A stretch of 64,000 nucleotides of DNA, taken from the NCBI RefSeq assembly GCF_004366715.1, contig NZ_SOQZ01000007.1, forward strand, positions 62,001 through 126,000. The letters are read 5' to 3'. This DNA is from Meridianimaribacter flavus. GTDB taxonomy: Bacteria; Bacteroidota; Bacteroidia; Flavobacteriales; Flavobacteriaceae. The notes below the pieces were generated by a model that saw only the letters and a list, made by a program, of their open reading frames with translations, was not told the origin of the DNA and did not search any database. How positions within the stretch are numbered: position 1 is the first letter of the stretch; each line of letters opens with the position of its first letter. A program made the translations under genes and the position numbers. Shown here in pieces: positions 45,900 to 53,952 of this stretch.

Positions 45900-46943
45900 T
45901 TATACTAATTTCAACCTCAACTCTACCTTATAAAAACCGTTTTCTTCTTTTGTAATGAGGCTATATTTGTTTTTGTAAAGAAACTCTAACTGATTATTAA
46001 TGTTTTGAAGACCAACTCCTGAGTTTACATAATCTTTTTTATGATGCCCAATAATATTATCTACATTTAATAAAAGCTCATTATTTATGATTTCAATCAC
46101 AACATTTATATTGGTATTACCCTTATAATCTGTTCCATATTTAAAAGCATTTTCAATAAAAGTGATTAAAACTAGTGGATAAATTTTTAACTCATTTGTA
46201 TTACCATGAATTTGTAATTTAACATTTTCGCTATTTATTAATCTCATTCGTTGTAACGATATATAGCTTTTTATGTAGTTAAGCTCTTTTTCTAGCATTA
46301 CTTTATTTTCATTAACTTCATAAAGCATATACCTCATTAGTTCAGACAGCATGATAATTGCTTCTGGTGCATCGTTAGATTTACTTCTTACTAAAGAATA
46401 AATACTATTTAGAGAGTTGAAAAGGAAATGAGGGTTTAGTTGTGTTCTCAAAAACTGCAATTCCATTTCTTTTTTCTTAGCTTCCATATGTGTTGCAGTA
46501 CTGTCTCTTTTATAAAAGTCAGTAATCAAAGCAAAAACTCCTCCTAACAAAAATATTGAAAGTGAAAATGTTACCGGAAGCATATATCTAAAACCGTTAG
46601 GTGGTGGCGGAAAGCGAAACCCTTTTGTTGCTTCATTAAATTGCTCCATTGTTTCTAATCTAGGTGCTGCAGGAGCTAATTGAACATTCAAAAAATTAAA
46701 TAAAGCTAAGAAAAGTATCGATGCTAGAACGTACCAAAATATTCTCTTCTTTAAGAGTAGCATTGGCACCAATATTAAATAATTAATATAGAATAGGAAA
46801 GGTCCTTGCAGCATTCTTAAATATCTAAATTTAGGAACACCTCCTGTTTTTTGAGGCTCTAACAAGCTCCATAATAAAACTGTTACCAAAGACCAAAAAA
46901 GTATATGCAGTAGCACGACACTTGCCTTAAATTTTATTTTCAT
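45900..46943 (-). CDS. LytS-type sensor histidine kinase
   Basis: The 347-residue membrane kinase has about four helices (residues 8-28, 48-64, 68-88, 122-142), then a coiled linker. The histidine-kinase core shows FLRTQLNPHFLFNSLNSIYS, with His172 as phosphoacceptor, and SGVGLQNINNQLEFLY as the ATP-binding G box. The region between helices 3 and 4 contains FPPPPNGF, probably exposed. Its partner is the LytTR regulator directly downstream. The signal is unknown; it shares an operon with envelope proteins of unknown function. Confidence 0.92.
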   Translation of the reverse strand: MKIKFKASVVLLHILFWSLVTVLLWSLLEPQKTGGVPKFRYLRMLQGPFLFYINYLILVPMLLLKKRIFWYVLASILFLALFNFLNVQLAPAAPRLETMEQFNEATKGFRFPPPPNGFRYMLPVTFSLSIFLLGGVFALITDFYKRDSTATHMEAKKKEMELQFLRTQLNPHFLFNSLNSIYSLVRSKSNDAPEAIIMLSELMRYMLYEVNENKVMLEKELNYIKSYISLQRMRLINSENVKLQIHGNTNELKIYPLVLITFIENAFKYGTDYKGNTNINVVIEIINNELLLNVDNIIGHHKKDYVNSGVGLQNINNQLEFLYKNKYSLITKEENGFYKVELRLKLV

Positions 46944-46946
46944 CTT

Positions 46947-47291
46947 TTAATTTGATATAATTATGTTACTACTCATAATTTCTTGAAAAGAAACAGTTGG
47001 AGGCACTACTCCGTTTTTGAGTTTGTCCAAAACAAGGTAACCTATTTTTTCAGCATCTCCTTTATTTTCAAAATAACATTCACCTGAAATAGCAGGTATT
47101 GTTTCTTGTTTTATTAACAGTTTTTCATCTACATATATTTCATAAATCCAACCTTTATCATTCTGAGTAATCACCAATGACTCTTCAAAACCCACATTAT
47201 CCCTGTTGGTTAAAAATATTACAAGGTTTAAACCTACCACTGCCAATGCTATAGTAAGGAAAGTTACTATATAAATTTTATGCTTTTTCAT
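46947..47291 (-). CDS. DUF4907 family membrane-anchored protein
   Basis: With the ATG at 47291 (MKKHKIYIVTFLTIALAVVG) the product has 114 residues. One N-terminal helix is followed by a small periplasmic domain with WIYEIYVDEKLLIKQETIPA and FENKGDAEKIGYLVLDKL, the pattern of DUF4907. The domain resembles a small alpha/beta sensor or chaperone fold, but no activity is known to me. Three bases separate it from the sensor kinase. Its partnership with the kinase suggests that it could modulate the kinase's periplasmic face. Confidence 0.75.
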   Translation of the reverse strand: MKKHKIYIVTFLTIALAVVGLNLVIFLTNRDNVGFEESLVITQNDKGWIYEIYVDEKLLIKQETIPAISGECYFENKGDAEKIGYLVLDKLKNGVVPPTVSFQEIMSSNIIISN

Positions 47292-47309
47292 AGTCTTAGA
47301 ATTTAAAAT

Positions 47310-47426
47310 AAAAACAAGGAGCCAGGTCTCACTGTCTTTGAAAAACAACTAAACCTGATTGAACAACCTAAGTTGCAAACAAAATGATTTATCAATTAAA
47401 AAAACTTAAATTCGCTCCTTGTTTTT
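47310..47426. repeat. Perfect 13-bp inverted repeat flanking the DUF4907 leader
   Basis: AAAAACAAGGAGC (47310-47322) and GCTCCTTGTTTTT (47414-47426) are exact reverse complements, 91 bp apart. They bracket the gap between the Kelch gene and DUF4907. They could form a long-range stem in the operon mRNA or be a paired binding site. Confidence 0.5.
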
Positions 47427-47436
47427 TCGCTATCAA

Positions 47437-48432
47437 TCAATTATCATCGTCATCTTGCTCTTGTGTAGGGAAGAATTCCATATTATCATCTAGATAATAA
47501 GTACCATTTCTTCCTAGCGCTACAAACGCTCTTAAACCATCATTAAAAACCACAGGATTTTGCCTATCTAATAACTCAAACTCTGTTCTTTCTATCCATT
47601 TATCAGTAGAAGGGTCGTATTCCCAAACTGTATTTATTGCTCCATAATTTTCTCCGCATGCGATATACCCTTTCCCCATAATTGTAAAGCCTACTGACGC
47701 ACTTCTTGTAATTTCATAATCATCGTCATCTTCTAAATCGGATAATTCGGTCCAAGATTCTGTGCTTAAATCGAATGCCCAAAAATCTTCTTGATAAATA
47801 CCGTTACTAATTCCTGTTGCAATGTAAGCTGTATCTCCTATTACAAAAGATGTAGCGTCTCTTCTTTTTTCACCTCCAAAACCAGCTATTTCTTCCCATT
47901 GATCTTGTAATGGGTTATATTTCCAAAAATCTTTTTGGTCATTACTTCCATTATATCCAGTGCCTACATAACCATTTGTTGAGGACGCAAACCCAATTGC
48001 TCCACGCCTTACTCCTCCTCCAAAATCAGCTATTTGTTCCCAAGTATTTGTATCGACATTGTATTTGTAAAAATCCTCTAATTCATCGTTTATATCACCA
48101 TTGTATCCTGTTCCAATATATCCTGTATTGTCAATAGCAAATCCAATTGCTGAACTTCTTTCTAAGCCTGGAAAATCTGCTTTTTGTTGCCAAAAATTTG
48201 TTTCCATATCATAAACCCAAAAGTCTTTAAGGTAATCGTCACTATCATATCCGGTTCCCATATAACCTTTAGTTCCTATTGTAAAAAAAGCTGAATTTGC
48301 TCTAGCTGATCCATTAAAAGTGGATTTAGCAACCCAATTCCCTATTAAATCATCATTATCATCATCGCTACAACTTACACATAGCACACACGATAATGCA
48401 CACAAAATATTTAGTCTTAAAAAATTTCTCAT
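47437..48432 (-). CDS. Kelch-repeat lipoprotein
   Basis: The 331-residue lipoprotein (lipobox LCVSC, Cys21) consists of about six Kelch blades. Each is marked by GYMGTGYDSD, GYIGTGYNGD, GYVGTGYNGS, AYIATGISNG, GYIACGENYG or AFVALGRNGT, followed by an aromatic WxxK/W motif (DFWVYDMETNFWQQ and similar). This makes a closed beta-propeller. The acidic start (DDDNDDL) and end (EQDDDDN) are Asp-rich. It overlaps the DUF6268 gene by 4 bp. Kelch propellers bind partners or sugars; no catalytic residues are evident. Confidence 0.88.
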   Translation of the reverse strand: MRNFLRLNILCALSCVLCVSCSDDDNDDLIGNWVAKSTFNGSARANSAFFTIGTKGYMGTGYDSDDYLKDFWVYDMETNFWQQKADFPGLERSSAIGFAIDNTGYIGTGYNGDINDELEDFYKYNVDTNTWEQIADFGGGVRRGAIGFASSTNGYVGTGYNGSNDQKDFWKYNPLQDQWEEIAGFGGEKRRDATSFVIGDTAYIATGISNGIYQEDFWAFDLSTESWTELSDLEDDDDYEITRSASVGFTIMGKGYIACGENYGAINTVWEYDPSTDKWIERTEFELLDRQNPVVFNDGLRAFVALGRNGTYYLDDNMEFFPTQEQDDDDN

Positions 48433-49337
48433 AGTTTATTTATATTAATGTTATATTTAATTCCACATCCAAAAAAAATTGTTTGATTTGTTTTAAACTC
48501 ACTAAACTCTTCTCCTGTTGATAGTTTAAGATTTGCTTCAGGCAAAAACCCTAAGTTCAAAAACCCTTCAAACTCTTTACCTAACTGAAAACCATAGTTT
48601 AGGTTTACTTTAATTGCATCATAAGAAAGTTCTAGGTTTTGATAATTGTATAGGTTATTTGCGTCTTTCAATGTTATATCACTTGTATGAAAACCATCTT
48701 TAAAAAGACTTAGAGTGAATTGACTTTTTGAATCCACTTTATACTTAAAACTAGTTTTTGGAAAACCTAAAGACAGAAAAAACTTATCACTTACTGCGTA
48801 ATAATAATTAAATACTGGAAATAATTGAGGCTTACCAAATAACGCACTATAGCCTATCCCAAATTGAAGTTCTTTTTCATTACTTACAGAGTTAATCCAC
48901 TTTTTTGACAAAAGCACACCTCCACTTAAGTTAACATCGTTAATTGATAATGCTGACTCAAAATTTGAAAACACATTAGGCTCAAAAGTAATTGAAGAAC
49001 TCCAGTTATTCTTTAGCTCAATGTTATGTTGCAACTTAAAAGCAACATAGTTTAACTTGTTAAAACCATCTGTAAAATGGTCTAGTGAGCCCAAATCTTT
49101 AAAAGTGTAGTTATAGTTAGAATAGTTAACTCCATAACTAAAAGTTCCTATTGTTGTTGAGTCTTTATAAGTTGCACCAATTGCAGTTGTTTGCAATTGA
49201 ACATCATCAAAGTTAGGCGTCATTTCATATTTAAAGTTAATATTACTAACCTCCTCTATATTTAAGTTATTTAGTTGCCCTGACATCTTATAACACATTA
49301 AGAATACAATAAAATAAGGTGCTTTAATTTTTTTCAT
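48429..49337 (-). CDS. DUF6268 family outer-membrane beta-barrel protein
   Basis: The 302-residue product has a short signal peptide and repeated amphipathic strands (TTIGTFSYGVNYSNYNYTF, YSALFGKPQLFPVFNYYYA, VNLNYGFQLGKEFEGFLNLG). It ends ten residues after FFGCGIKYN, as a small DUF6268 barrel would. It is the first gene of the operon that continues with Kelch (4-bp overlap), DUF4907, sensor kinase and response regulator. The barrel and Kelch lipoprotein could form an outer-membrane complex watched by the kinase. Function unknown. Confidence 0.7.
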   Translation of the reverse strand: MKKIKAPYFIVFLMCYKMSGQLNNLNIEEVSNINFKYEMTPNFDDVQLQTTAIGATYKDSTTIGTFSYGVNYSNYNYTFKDLGSLDHFTDGFNKLNYVAFKLQHNIELKNNWSSSITFEPNVFSNFESALSINDVNLSGGVLLSKKWINSVSNEKELQFGIGYSALFGKPQLFPVFNYYYAVSDKFFLSLGFPKTSFKYKVDSKSQFTLSLFKDGFHTSDITLKDANNLYNYQNLELSYDAIKVNLNYGFQLGKEFEGFLNLGFLPEANLKLSTGEEFSEFKTNQTIFFGCGIKYNININKL

Positions 49338-49542
49338 TGAACGAACATAGAATCTTTAAAAGAGTAGAAAAAATAAATTATACGCTTAACACTTATCACT
49401 CTACCAATGGAATAATTTTATCTATGAAATAGCATAATTTCATTAATAGATAAATTGTTGGGTTTAGTATATCTATTTAAGAGTCTTGTATATTATTGTT
49501 TTATAGGGTTAAGGGAAGCGCTTTATTTGGTCAAAAAAAGAC

Positions 49543-50853
49543 ATGACTCTCTTAAGACTTTTATGTTCAATATTAATTTGTTCTTGTTTGTTTAATTGCT
49601 CACAAGAAGATGAAGTTTCTAACTTTATAGTTGGTGAAGAATTTACCGATTCTAATGTTAGAGTAATTAGAATAGACACACTTAGTGTAGACTTATCAAC
49701 ATTTAAATTAGATAGTATTACTACTTCGGAAACTGGCCGATTACTATTTGGACAATACAATGACGCTTCTTTAGGAAAAATTTCCACAACACCTTACTTT
49801 GAATTATCATCATACACATATTCAATTTCAGATGCTGCAGTTTTAGACAGTGTTGCTTTAATTTTAAATTACGACCAGTATTTCTACAATGATACTACAC
49901 AATTAATGCAAATGAGGTTTCATCGTTTAAATGAGAAGGTTAAACCATATGATAGCGATTTTTATAATACTTCAACACTTAGTTTTTATGATTCACCAAT
50001 AGCAACTAAAACATTTGCTCCTAGACCAAACAGCGACTCTCTACATGTCTCTATACCTTTTGAGTTTGGTAATACTATGTTTGACTTTATTAAAGACAAC
50101 ACAAGTGATACTGAGGAATTTGTTCAAGAATACAAAGGGTTTACACTACAAATTGACGAAGCTTCAGATGGGTCAGTCATTGGTTTTTCAACAGAAACAG
50201 ACTCCACATATTTACGGTTTTTTTATAGGTTATCCGACGACGATGAAGACACAGAGTACACTTATGATTTATACATAACTGAAAGTAGCGATATCCCAAA
50301 ACACTTTAATCGTATTCAATCAGATGTTTCTGGCTTACCCTTATCTAATTTAACCAATCAAGATTATAATTTATCATCTTTAGATAGTAATAATGAAAGT
50401 TACTACCAATCTGGAGTTGGGTATTTTACAAGAATTAACTTTCCTTCCATAAGAAAACTGTATGAAATTGAAGGACAAGGAACTGTTATTGATGCCAAAT
50501 TAAGGCTAAAACCCAAAATACATTCCTATAACGATAATTTACCCTTAAAGGATAGCTTAAGCCTTTATTACATAGATCAAAACAATAGTATTACAGAACA
50601 AGTTTCCAACTCATTAGGAGAAGTCATGTCAACAATTGTTGAATCGGTTGATGGATATGATGACGTTTATTACGAAATACCTGTATTGCAATATATAGAC
50701 AGAAAACTCATACAGTCTCCACTTATCGACGATGCTATAATTTTATATCACGCAGATTATAACAAATCAGTAGATAGAATGATTTTTAATGATATGTATG
50801 AGAACGAGGGAGCAAAACTCATTTTAACTTATGCCATTTATGATACAAATTAA
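49543..50853 (+). CDS. DUF4270 family lipoprotein
   Basis: This 436-residue lipoprotein has lipobox CLFNC (Cys20) and opens with VGEEFTDSNVRVIRIDTLSV. LLFGQYNDASLGKISTTPYF and the strand-rich body with YYDSxIA-type elements are DUF4270 hallmarks. The domain occurs in many Bacteroidota surface lipoproteins, some near glycogen or TonB loci. It is divergent from the DUF6268 operon and overlaps the next gene slightly. The close divergent arrangement suggests shared control by the LytTR regulator. Confidence 0.8.
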   Translation: MTLLRLLCSILICSCLFNCSQEDEVSNFIVGEEFTDSNVRVIRIDTLSVDLSTFKLDSITTSETGRLLFGQYNDASLGKISTTPYFELSSYTYSISDAAVLDSVALILNYDQYFYNDTTQLMQMRFHRLNEKVKPYDSDFYNTSTLSFYDSPIATKTFAPRPNSDSLHVSIPFEFGNTMFDFIKDNTSDTEEFVQEYKGFTLQIDEASDGSVIGFSTETDSTYLRFFYRLSDDDEDTEYTYDLYITESSDIPKHFNRIQSDVSGLPLSNLTNQDYNLSSLDSNNESYYQSGVGYFTRINFPSIRKLYEIEGQGTVIDAKLRLKPKIHSYNDNLPLKDSLSLYYIDQNNSITEQVSNSLGEVMSTIVESVDGYDDVYYEIPVLQYIDRKLIQSPLIDDAIILYHADYNKSVDRMIFNDMYENEGAKLILTYAIYDTN

Positions 50854-52093
50854 GAATAAATTACTACTACCATTTATATTACTTTTTGCTTTAAGTACAA
50901 ACATAAATAGCCAAACTAATAATTTAACTGGATCACCTTATTCACTTTTTGGTCTTGGGATTGAAGGAAATTCTAACATAGGTAAATCTAGCGGTATGGG
51001 TTATACAGGTATTTCTTTAGATGCTAGTGAAGAGATTAATTTTTTAAACCCTGCATCCTTTGCAACCATAAAAGAGAAAAAATTCATTTTTGATATTGGT
51101 TTTTATACTCAAATTGAAAGTTTAAACAATGGAGAAAACAACGAACTAAGACACGTTACAAATTTTTCAAATTTTGCAATAGGGTTTAATGCTAATGGTA
51201 AATATGGCCTAGGACTTTCTTTATTACCATCAAGCAATGTAGGCTATACGCTTGTAGGAATTGAAAGTGTTATTGAAGGAAGCAATAACGAAAGCTACTC
51301 CACTAATATAACAGGCTCTGGTTCTTTAAACGATTTACGTGTTGATTATGGACAACCTTTGCTTAAAAACTTGAATGTTGGATTACGTTTCTCTTATCTT
51401 TTCGGAAAAATTGAAGAAACTGAAAGTGTTCAAACAACTACAAGCCTTCTTGCAATAGAAAAAGATAATTATTATTCAGGTGTTAGGTTTGGTTTTGGTG
51501 CTCAATACACTTTTTTAGAAAAAAACACTATAGGGTTAACAATTGAAAGTCCAACATCTTTATCTGCAAGTAGAGATACGACGACCAGTAAAATTACCGA
51601 ATCTGCATTAACAACAATTGAAGAAACCACAAATGAGAACATTGCTAACTTTAAACTTCCCCTTAAGTTAGGACTGGGAATCAGCAAAAAATACAAATAT
51701 TTTAATTTTGCTTTAGACTTTAAAAAAAGTTTTTGGAACTCAACTAATCAAAGTGATGAAACTGGAGATTATGTTGATCAAAACATCATTAATTTTGGCA
51801 CCGAATTTATAAAAGACCCAACAAGTTATAAGTATTGGGAACGTATTAACTATAGAGCAGGATTTAACTACGACAGTGGATATTTAAAAGTTGATGATAA
51901 AAATATTAGCAGTAGTTCTTTTAGTTTAGGTTTAGGGTTTCCTCTTGATTTTAATGGTTCAAAATTAAACCTCTCATATGGTTATAAAAAAACAGGAAAC
52001 ATTGACGGTATTTTAATACAAGAAAACATTCATACCATAAACATAAACTTATCCCTAACTGACTTATGGTTTATTAAAAGAAAGTACAATTAA
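50840..52093 (+). CDS. OmpP1/FadL-like outer-membrane beta-barrel protein
   Basis: With the start at MIQIKNKLLLPFILLFALST the product has 417 residues; an ATG three codons upstream is also possible. Both starts lie inside the DUF4270 frame (14-23 bp overlap). GSPYSLFGLGIEGNSNIGKS, GMGYTGISLDASEEINFLNP and ASFATIKEKKFIFDIGFY are the start of a FadL-like transporter family of flavobacteria. The rest is a barrel of about 14 strands ending NINLSLTDLWF. It probably transports hydrophobic compounds or assembles with DUF4270. It ends before a strong terminator. Confidence 0.75.
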   Translation: MIQIKNKLLLPFILLFALSTNINSQTNNLTGSPYSLFGLGIEGNSNIGKSSGMGYTGISLDASEEINFLNPASFATIKEKKFIFDIGFYTQIESLNNGENNELRHVTNFSNFAIGFNANGKYGLGLSLLPSSNVGYTLVGIESVIEGSNNESYSTNITGSGSLNDLRVDYGQPLLKNLNVGLRFSYLFGKIEETESVQTTTSLLAIEKDNYYSGVRFGFGAQYTFLEKNTIGLTIESPTSLSASRDTTTSKITESALTTIEETTNENIANFKLPLKLGLGISKKYKYFNFALDFKKSFWNSTNQSDETGDYVDQNIINFGTEFIKDPTSYKYWERINYRAGFNYDSGYLKVDDKNISSSSFSLGLGFPLDFNGSKLNLSYGYKKTGNIDGILIQENIHTININLSLTDLWFIKRKYN

Positions 52094-52145
52094 TAATTGC
52101 CTACTATTCATTAAATATATTTTAAATTGTTTCATATTTAATCCT

Positions 52146-52181
52146 AAAAAGCAAGCTTTACTAAAATGAGCTTGCTTTTTT
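52146..52181 (+). terminator. Rho-independent terminator
   Basis: AAAAAGCAAGCT pairs with AGCTTGCTTTTT around an 11-base loop and is followed by further T. It closes the DUF4270/barrel operon. Confidence 0.8.
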
Positions 52182-52300
52182 CATGGCCTTATAAGTTACT
52201 CCAGAGCCTATTTAAAATATAGTATTTCAATTGTTTATACAACTTTTTAAAAAAACAACAATTAAAACCTTAATTCAGTTTACTTTTCTAAACCTCATCA

Positions 52301-52546
52301 CTAACTACAAATTCTATCTTCCAGTAATTGACATTCTATATTATAACTTTTAACTATTTTAATAATAGAGTTAATCTTAATAAGGTTACCTTCTACTCTT
52401 AAAACGGAGTGCCCACAAGGATATGTCTCATTAAAATCTTCTAAATCAAAATTAAACTTTAAGCTTGGAAATTTATCAACTAATATTTTTAAAATTTTGT
52501 TTGAGAAGGTTTCCGTTCTCTCATTAGTTATTAACACCTCCACCAT
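52301..52546 (-). CDS. Small ferredoxin-fold-like (HMA-like) protein of 81 residues
   Basis: With the ATG at 52546 the protein begins MVEVLITNERTETFSNKILK and has FPSLKFNFDLEDFNETYPCG, then SVLRVEG. The beta-alpha-beta pattern with FDLED and LRVEG is one I associate with small flavobacterial proteins of a heavy-metal-associated-like fold. The CxxC metal motif of copper chaperones is absent; only scattered Cys residues are seen (one in YPCGH, two near the C-terminus). It starts one base after the flavoprotein stop and shares its transcript. An earlier start at 52606 would overlap that gene by 59 bp and is less likely. Confidence 0.6.
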   Translation of the reverse strand: MVEVLITNERTETFSNKILKILVDKFPSLKFNFDLEDFNETYPCGHSVLRVEGNLIKINSIIKIVKSYNIECQLLEDRICS

Positions 52547-52547
52547 A

Positions 52548-53546
52548 CTAAAAGCTTTCTTTTGTAAGTTCACTATTAATAACTGCTCCAGTAATATTTC
52601 CTCCATAAACAGCTGTAGCTACAGAACGCATCATTGAGCTATTATCACCGCAAGCAAAAATTCCATCCATGGTTGTTTTATGCATAAAATCAACTTCAAT
52701 ATGTCCATGTTCAGTTAGCTTACAACCTAATTCTTCGGGTATTTTAGAGCTTTGTTCAAACGGAATAGAAGCATAAGCACATTCAAAATGTGCTTTACTA
52801 CCATCTTTAAAAATGATAGTCTCTAATTGTCCTTCCTTGTGCTCAATCTCTAAAACCTCATTTTCTATAACTGTTATATTATGTGATTTGAGCTTAAGAA
52901 GTTGATTGTCATCAAAATCTTTTTTTCCAGAAGTTAATATCGTAATGTCTTTTGTTAAGTTATTGACCAAAGAAGCAATATGAAAAGCACGTTCACCATT
53001 AGCTATAATTGCTGTTTTTTTATTACGTATTTCGTACCCATGACAATAAGGACAATGCACTACAGATATTCCCCAACATTCTGAAAACCCTTTTATATTA
53101 GGCATTAAGTCTTTTATTCCTGAAGCAAAAACAAGTTTTTTTGCTCTAAAAACATCTTGATTAGAAGTAGTAACCTCATAACCTTCAGCTATTTTCTTAC
53201 CACTAATAGCCAACCCTTCATAAAACCTTATAGTGTCATAGCTTAAAACCTGTTGTTTAGCAATCGTAGAAATCTCTTGCGGTGTACTACCATCTTGCGT
53301 TAAGAAATTATGGGAGTGTGGTGTTTGCCTATTACAAGGTTTACCAGAATCTATAATTAAGGTTTTTCTTAAAGAACGCCCTAAAGCCATTGCTGCCGAA
53401 AGCCCTGAATAGCTTCCACCAATTATAATTACTTCAAATTCATTTTTATCCATGTTGTTATATTTAGCAAAGAGTGATAAAGGTTTTGGTAACGCTAGCA
53501 CCAAACCCGATACTCCAAATAGTTTAATTATTTCTCTTCTAGTCAT
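52548..53546 (-). CDS. Thioredoxin-reductase-like FAD oxidoreductase with Tat-like N-terminus
   Basis: The 332-residue flavoprotein has FAD motif VIIIGGSYSGLSAAMALGRS (residues 39-58), SGKPCNRQTPHSHNFLTQDG and redox motif HCPYCHGYE. AIIANGERAFHIASL (NAD(P) site) and GIFACGDNSSMMRSVATAV (second FAD site) follow. It belongs to the thioredoxin-reductase/GliT-like group with a CPYC disulfide. The first 31 residues (TRREIIKLFGVSGLVLAL) look like a twin-arginine signal, rare for this family. The domain itself could start at the ATG at 53453. A GCAAC-type palindrome overlaps its promoter. Confidence 0.82.
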   Translation of the reverse strand: MTRREIIKLFGVSGLVLALPKPLSLFAKYNNMDKNEFEVIIIGGSYSGLSAAMALGRSLRKTLIIDSGKPCNRQTPHSHNFLTQDGSTPQEISTIAKQQVLSYDTIRFYEGLAISGKKIAEGYEVTTSNQDVFRAKKLVFASGIKDLMPNIKGFSECWGISVVHCPYCHGYEIRNKKTAIIANGERAFHIASLVNNLTKDITILTSGKKDFDDNQLLKLKSHNITVIENEVLEIEHKEGQLETIIFKDGSKAHFECAYASIPFEQSSKIPEELGCKLTEHGHIEVDFMHKTTMDGIFACGDNSSMMRSVATAVYGGNITGAVINSELTKESF

Positions 53547-53622
53547 TATTTACATTTAACTCACACCTACAATGCATATTGTAAAATGAAGCAAAACTAT
53601 AATTAGAGTCAGTAACACTCAT
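53539..53622 (-). CDS. Candidate leader peptide of 27 residues before the flavoprotein gene
   Basis: ATG at 53622 opens a frame of 27 codons whose TAG overlaps the flavoprotein ATG region (stop at 53539-53541, start codon 53544-53546). It starts MSVTDSNYSFASFYNMHCRC and ends in Asn/Asp-rich residues. Two cysteines in CRC suggest a cysteine-sensitive leader, but no hairpin pair is obvious. It may be a chance frame. Confidence 0.3.
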   Translation of the reverse strand: MSVTDSNYSFASFYNMHCRCELNVNND

Positions 53623-53671
53623 AGTTATTAATTTAACATAATAAGCTTAATTGTGTTACAAAATTTTACTA

Positions 53672-53702
53672 CAAAAATACGATTAAATTTTACTTAACGC
53701 AA
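53672..53702 (-). promoter_or_regulatory. Promoter of the flavoprotein operon
   Basis: On the minus strand TTG (53702-53700) is followed after 20 bp by TATTTTTG (53679-53672), matching the Bacteroidota consensus. The -33 TTG is part of the palindrome at 53699-53711. The leader to the ATG would be about 120 bases and contains a short frame. Confidence 0.65.
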
Positions 53703-53711
53703 CTTAGTTGC
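53699..53711. promoter_or_regulatory. Operator-like palindrome GCAAC-TTA-GTTGC
   Basis: Perfect 5-3-5 palindrome covering the -33 box of the flavoprotein promoter and followed by ATTAAAT. The same motif recurs at 53783, 53820 (GCTAC/GTAGC), 56562 (ACAAC/GTTGT) and 56600, near the Fur-family gene. It is therefore a candidate binding site of that repressor. Confidence 0.6.
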
Positions 53712-53782
53712 ATTAAATAATTAATATACTCAAGGTGAATTGCAAAACTCAAAAAGAAAAATAAAATCACTATTTTTTTAAA

Positions 53783-53832
53783 GCAACATGGTTGCGTTTA
53801 TAAATAAATACTTAATTTTGCTACTAAGTAGC
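53783..53832 (+). promoter_or_regulatory. Promoter with two operator-like palindromes upstream of the S46 peptidase
   Basis: TTG (53792-53794) and TAATTTTG (53813-53820) are 18 bp apart, a good promoter. Palindrome GCAAC-ATG-GTTGC (53783-53795) covers the -33 box. GCTAC-TAA-GTAGC (53820-53832) begins on the last base of the -7 box and covers the start site. The centres are 37 bp apart, nearly the same as in the MerC promoter. Confidence 0.65.
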
Positions 53833-53855
53833 ATTAAATAAATTTCAATTAAAAA

Positions 53856-53894
53856 ATGTGTAAGCTTCAAATCAGCAACTTATCTACAAACTAG
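53856..53894 (+). CDS. Candidate 12-residue leader peptide
   Basis: ATG at 53856, about 30 bp after the predicted start site, opens MCKLQISNLSTN followed by TAG. It lies in the unusually long leader (about 127 bases) of the S46 peptidase transcript. The opposite leader also has a short Cys-containing frame. Weak evidence; it may be chance. Confidence 0.25.
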   Translation: MCKLQISNLSTN

Positions 53895-53952
53895 TTCTTT
53901 TCCTAGACCTATAACGAAGCCCAAACACAAATCATTAACACTTAATTACATA

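Noticed and set aside
49338-49542. Divergent promoter region between DUF6268 and DUF4270 inspected for LytTR direct repeats
   Set aside because: I found no convincing repeated 9-mer pair or TAnnTTTG box by eye, so no site is called.
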